Origin: Cephalopachus bancanus
Lineage: Eukaryota > Chordata > Mammalia > Primates > Tarsiidae
NCBI GenBank assembly: GCA_027257055.1
Contig: JAPVLO010000965.1
Location: 186,001 to 250,000 of the forward strand
Reading direction: 5' to 3'
Length of the DNA: 64,000 bases
Part shown: positions 60,587 to 64,000 of the stretch, piece by piece
Position numbering within the stretch: the stretch's first letter is position 1
How the letters are laid out: each line of letters begins with the position of its first letter
The notes under the pieces: generated by a model
What the model saw: the letters and a program-made list of their open reading frames with translations, nothing else
Told to the model about the DNA's origin: nothing
The model's database searches: none
Position numbers and translations under genes: made by a program

Positions 60587-61103
60587 GACATAGTTTAAAA
60601 GGAAAGCTAGTTTTGTATGCCATTATATGTATGTAAGCTTAACTGTCAAATAACAGTTTTTCAGTAAAGCCTGATTGGATCTAGACTTTAAGCAAAGTTA
60701 GCCAGCCATTCACCAGACTCAGGTGCTAGAAAATGTATAGGACAAAAAGTAAGATGCATTGATTACATCTTGAAAACTTCAAAACATTCAATCCAGAATG
60801 CTTTATCTGAAGGAAAAATATACCTTATAAATAAAACTGATACATCAAATAAACTGATCCTAATGTGGAATACTTTCATACATGAACCTTTTCTGTCCAA
60901 TAAGATAAAATTTATTTATTGTACACGTTTCAGTTGTAAAATTTCTTAGGAGAATATTCTAAGAATAACTGGAGAACCAAAAATAGAATGGAAGAAGATA
61001 TTTGCAAATCATATATCTGTAAAGGGTTAAAATTCAAAATATACACAAAATTCCTACAACTCAATAGCAAAAAAGCAAACCAATTTTAAAATGGGCACAG
61101 ATT

Positions 61104-61403
61104 GCCAGGCTCGGTGGCTCAGCCTGTAATCCAAGCATTTTGGGAGGCTGAGGCGAGTAGATTGTCTGAGCCCTTGGGTTTGAGACCTGCCTGGGCAAAT
61201 TGGCGAGATCTCGTCTCCACAATAAATCAAAAATTAGCCAGGCATGATAGCGTGCACCTATAGTTCTGGCTACTTGGAAGGCTGAGGCAGAAGGATCGCT
61301 GGAGCCCAGCAGGTCAATGCTGGGGTGGCCGTGAGTGTGTCACTGTACTCCAGCCTGGGCAACAGAGTGAGACTCTGACTAAAATAATAAATAAATAAAA
61401 TAG
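61104..61403 (+). mobile_element. Alu, young/intermediate, inside L1
   Basis: GCCAGGCTCGGTGGCTCAGC to CTCTGACT and AATA-repeat tail. Confidence 0.94.
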
Positions 61404-61788
61404 GTACAGACAAAAGACACAGAAATACCCATGTATGTGAAAAGGTGTTCAATATTACTAATTACTAGGGAAATTCAAATCAAAACCACAATGACCTATC
61501 ACCTCACATCTGTCAGGATGGCAATATCAAAAAGACAAAAGATAAGTGTTAGCAAAATGGGGAGAAAACGGAACTCTTTTACATTGCTGACAGAAATTTA
61601 AATTGGTGAAGTCACTATAGAAAATGCAAGGGAGGTTCCTCAAAAAATTAAAAATAGCACTATCATATGATCCAGCAATCCCACTTCTGGGTATATAACT
61701 AAAGCAATTGAAATCAGGATCTCAAAGAGATAATCTGCACTCCCATGTTCACTGCAGTATTATTCACAATAGCCAAGACATGGAAGCA

Positions 61789-61927
61789 GTAGTCTTTCTT
61801 TTTTTTTTTTTTTTGAGAGAGAGAAATTTGCCTGTGCCAGGTGTTTCTGGCACAAAACTTTTGCCTGCCCTCCCTTTCTTCTCTTCTTCTCACTAATAAA
61901 CTTTGTTTTAAAACTTAAAAAAAAAAA
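61789..61927 (+). mobile_element. Short retroposed insert of unknown source, inside L1
   Basis: 139 bases between perfect copies of ACATGGAAGCA (61778-61788, 61928-61938). T-rich start, GA run, a perfect hairpin TGTGCCAG-GTGTTT-CTGGCACA (61833-61854), a CT-rich tract, ACTAATAAACTTTGTTTTAA and an A-tail. Non-coding. The 3' part matches the insert at 44009-44177 in layout. Confidence 0.75.
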
Positions 61928-62115
61928 ACATGGAAGCAACCTAAATGTCTATTGACATACGAATGTATAAAGAAAACGTGGTATATGCATAAAATGGAAT
62001 GTCATTCAGCCTTAAACAGAAGGAAATCCCGCCGTTTGTACCAACATGAATGGAATTGGAAGACAGTGTGGAAAATACATGATTCCTCTTATATTAAGAA
62101 TCTAAAATAGTGAGT

Positions 62116-62404
62116 TAGCCGGGCTCGGTGGCTTAGCCTGTAACCCCACGCCTTGGGAGGCTGAGGTGAGTGGATTGCCTGAGCCCGCGGGTTCGAGACC
62201 CGCCTGGGCAATTTGGCGAGACCTCATCTCTACAATAAATCAAAATGAGCCGGGTGTGGTAGTGCACGCCTGTAGTTCCAGCTACTTAGAAGGCTGAGGC
62301 GGAAGGATCACCAGGTCGAGGCTGCGGTGGCCGGGAGTGGGCTACTGCCCTCCAGCCTAGGCGACAAAGTGAGACTCCAACTCAAAAAAAAAAATAAATA
62401 AAAA
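62116..62404 (+). mobile_element. Alu, young lineage subfamily, inside L1
   Basis: Perfect duplication TAAAATAGTGAGT (62103-62115, 62405-62417). GCGGGTTCGAGACCCGC present; long GGGCAATTTGGCGAGACC form. Confidence 0.96.
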
Positions 62405-62630
62405 TAAAATAGTGAGTCATAGGTGCAGAGAGTAGAAGAGTAATTTTTTTGGAACTAAAGGGAGGGGGAAATGGAGACGTACTTGTCAAGAAGTACAAAA
62501 AATCAGTTATTCAAAAATAAATAAGCTCTAGCGATCTATTGTACAGCATAGTGCATATAGTTAATACTGCATCGCATACTCTAAGTATACATTTTTACTT
62601 GTCAATCATACTTCAATAAAGTATTTTGCA

Positions 62631-62924
62631 TTTTTTTTTCTTTTTGAGTTGAAGTCTCACTCCGTCGCCGAGGTTGGAGTGCAGTGGCACACTCACAGCC
62701 ACTCCAGCATCGACTTGTTAGGCTCCAGCGATCCTTCTACTTCAGCCTTCCGAATAGTCAGAACTACAGGCAGGTGCTACCATGCCCAGCTAATTTTTCA
62801 TTTATTGTAGAGAAGAGGTCTCGCCAAGATGTCCAGACTGGTCTCGAATCCGCAGGCGCAGGCAATCCACTTGCGTCAGCCTCCCAAAGTGCTGGGATTA
62901 CAGACTGAGCCACTGAGCCTGGAC
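62631..62924 (-). mobile_element. Alu, intermediate to young
   Basis: GAGTTGAAGTCTCACTCCGT to CACTGAGCCTGGACC. Confidence 0.93.
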
Positions 62925-62930
62925 CTGCCT

Positions 62931-62969
62931 TTTTTTCTTTCTTTCTTTCTTTCTTTTTTCTTTTTTTTA
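62931..62969. repeat. (TTTC)n simple repeat
   Basis: About six TTTC units within a T-rich run. Confidence 0.9.
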
Positions 62970-63410
62970 AATAAAAAAGACAAGACTACATACTAAAACA
63001 AGTTAGGATGGAAAACAAACAAAAAGAATCCTAAAACCCCAAAGTACTTACAAAGTAACAACAAACTTTTTTAAAAAGATAAAGAAAGAAAACATAACAA
63101 AAAAGTGACAGAACCAAGACCAATTAAACCTATCAGACCAATTAACTCTCTCCTACCAATGAGTATGAATGGGTTGAACTCAACTCCTAAAAAAAAAGAA
63201 ATTTTTATAAAGAATCACAAAATAAAAAAAAAACAACTCTGGTAAAAGCAAGAAACATACCAAAAACAAAGTGATTTGGAAAGTCTGAAAATAAAAGGAT
63301 ACACAGATTCTAACAGACAAAGCAAAACAGTAAGAAAGCAAGGGTTCTGAGCCTATATCAAACAGAAAGCATTAAACAATAAGACAAAAAAGGACACTAT
63401 AAAAATCCTA
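62970..63410 (-). other. ZNF280C: ZNF280C intron, A-rich, nothing recognised
   Basis: A-rich plus strand with phrases of an L1 ORF2 interior (ATTAACTCTCTCCTACCAAT), too diverged to be sure. Confidence 0.4.
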
Positions 63411-63703
63411 GCCGGGCTCGGTGGCTCAGCCTGTAATCCCACACTTTGGGAGGCCAAGGTGAGTGGATTGCCTGAGCCCACGGGTTCGAGACCCGCCTGG
63501 GCAACTTGGCAAGTCCTCATCTCTACAGTAAATCAAAATATTAGCCAGGCGTGGTACCACGCACCTGTAGTTCCAGCTACTTGGAAGGCTGAGGCAAAAG
63601 GATCGCCAGAGCCCAGCAGGTCGAGGCTGCAGTGGCCGGGAGCGGCCACTGCACTCCATTCTGGGCGACAGAGTGAGACTCCAACTCAAAAAAAAAAAAA
63701 AAA
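63411..63703 (+). mobile_element. Alu, young lineage subfamily
   Basis: GCCGGGCTCGGTGGCTCAGC; long GGGCAACTTGGC form; right-arm hairpin AGTGGCCGGGAGCGGCCACT; duplication AAAAATCCTA. Confidence 0.96.
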
Positions 63704-64000
63704 AAAAATCCTAGAGGGTGCATTCACAATGAAGTTGTGAGATAGATCCATCTATATCCGGAAGAGCAACATCATGAAACAGATTTGGGAGATATCAAAT
63801 AAAAAACAGTGGTAATGTGAGACTGGCTCCACTTTCTCAAGGCGGAAGTCATGGTAGACCCAACAGCTTTGCCCCAGAATAAAGAGATTTGTATTTGGAA
63901 GTTTAGAATTCTTTCTTATCATACTTTTTAAAAAAATGCTGAATTCCAATACAAATTTGCCAACCTTTGAACTACTGAGCAATACCTTTGCTTCTTTGCT

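Larger units (their letters stand above)
60980..62630 (+). mobile_element. L1 3' end with three nested insertions
   Basis: CCTACAACTCAATAGCAAAA, ATCAAAACCACAATGACCTA, CAGGATGGCAATATCAAAAA, CACAATAGCCAAGACATGGA, ending TCATACTTCAATAAAG. Interrupted by Alus at 61104 and 62116 and by a retroposed insert at 61789. Reading frames are destroyed. Confidence 0.9.

Noticed and set aside
63752..63982. Possible upstream ZNF280C exon near the right edge
   Set aside because: The minus-strand frame has no convincing acceptor/donor pair and does not match the family as far as I can recall.

Overview
This is a stretch of a mammalian X chromosome, syntenic with human Xq26.1, from a primate that is probably not an anthropoid. 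Two convergent protein-coding genes are recognisable. RAB33A (plus strand, two exons) is complete. ZNF280C (minus strand) is present as its last ten coding exons and 3' UTR; its 5' half lies beyond the right edge. The tail-to-tail order matches the human arrangement as I know it.

The species inference comes from the SINEs. About 50 Alu-class insertions are present, all AluJ-like or descended from AluJ; I saw no AluS or AluY diagnostic sequence. A CpG-rich young subfamily, with perfect target-site duplications, is unlike anthropoid Alus and unlike the Alu forms I know from lemurs and galagos. The L1 3' ends also differ from anthropoid L1PA. A tarsier is my best guess, from memory of the families and not from a search.

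Layout: 1-850 is the CpG-rich promoter, 5' UTR and exon 1 of RAB33A. 774-10233 is its single intron (MIRs, AluJ copies, old LINE pieces). 10234-10830 is RAB33A exon 2 and its short 3' UTR. 10831-28254 is intergenic, with many Alus, a deleted mariner element, a MITE nested in a MIR, and an L1M broken by three Alus. 28255-31202 is the ZNF280C 3' UTR. 31203-59936 holds ten ZNF280C coding exons between large repeat-filled introns. 59937-64000 is further ZNF280C intron.

RAB33A encodes a 237-residue Golgi/vesicle small GTPase with all G motifs intact. The ZNF280C part (477 residues plus stop) is a C2H2 zinc-finger array followed by a basic Ser/Thr/Lys/Pro linker, further degenerate fingers and a short Ser/Thr-rich tail. 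All exon junctions keep frame and use GT-AG sites. The two genes are neighbours but I see nothing that makes them work together.

The most unusual content is in the mobile DNA. The young Alu subfamily carries a perfect tRNA-like T-arm over its B box, an A box close to the tRNA consensus, and a rebuilt right-arm hairpin. Two Alus end in (GA)n instead of poly(A). Two related short poly(A)-tailed inserts with target-site duplications look like LTR-derived transcripts. A 39-bp L1 tail and a 55-bp Alu fragment are also flanked by duplications, and there is a perfect 20-bp inverted repeat in the intergenic region.
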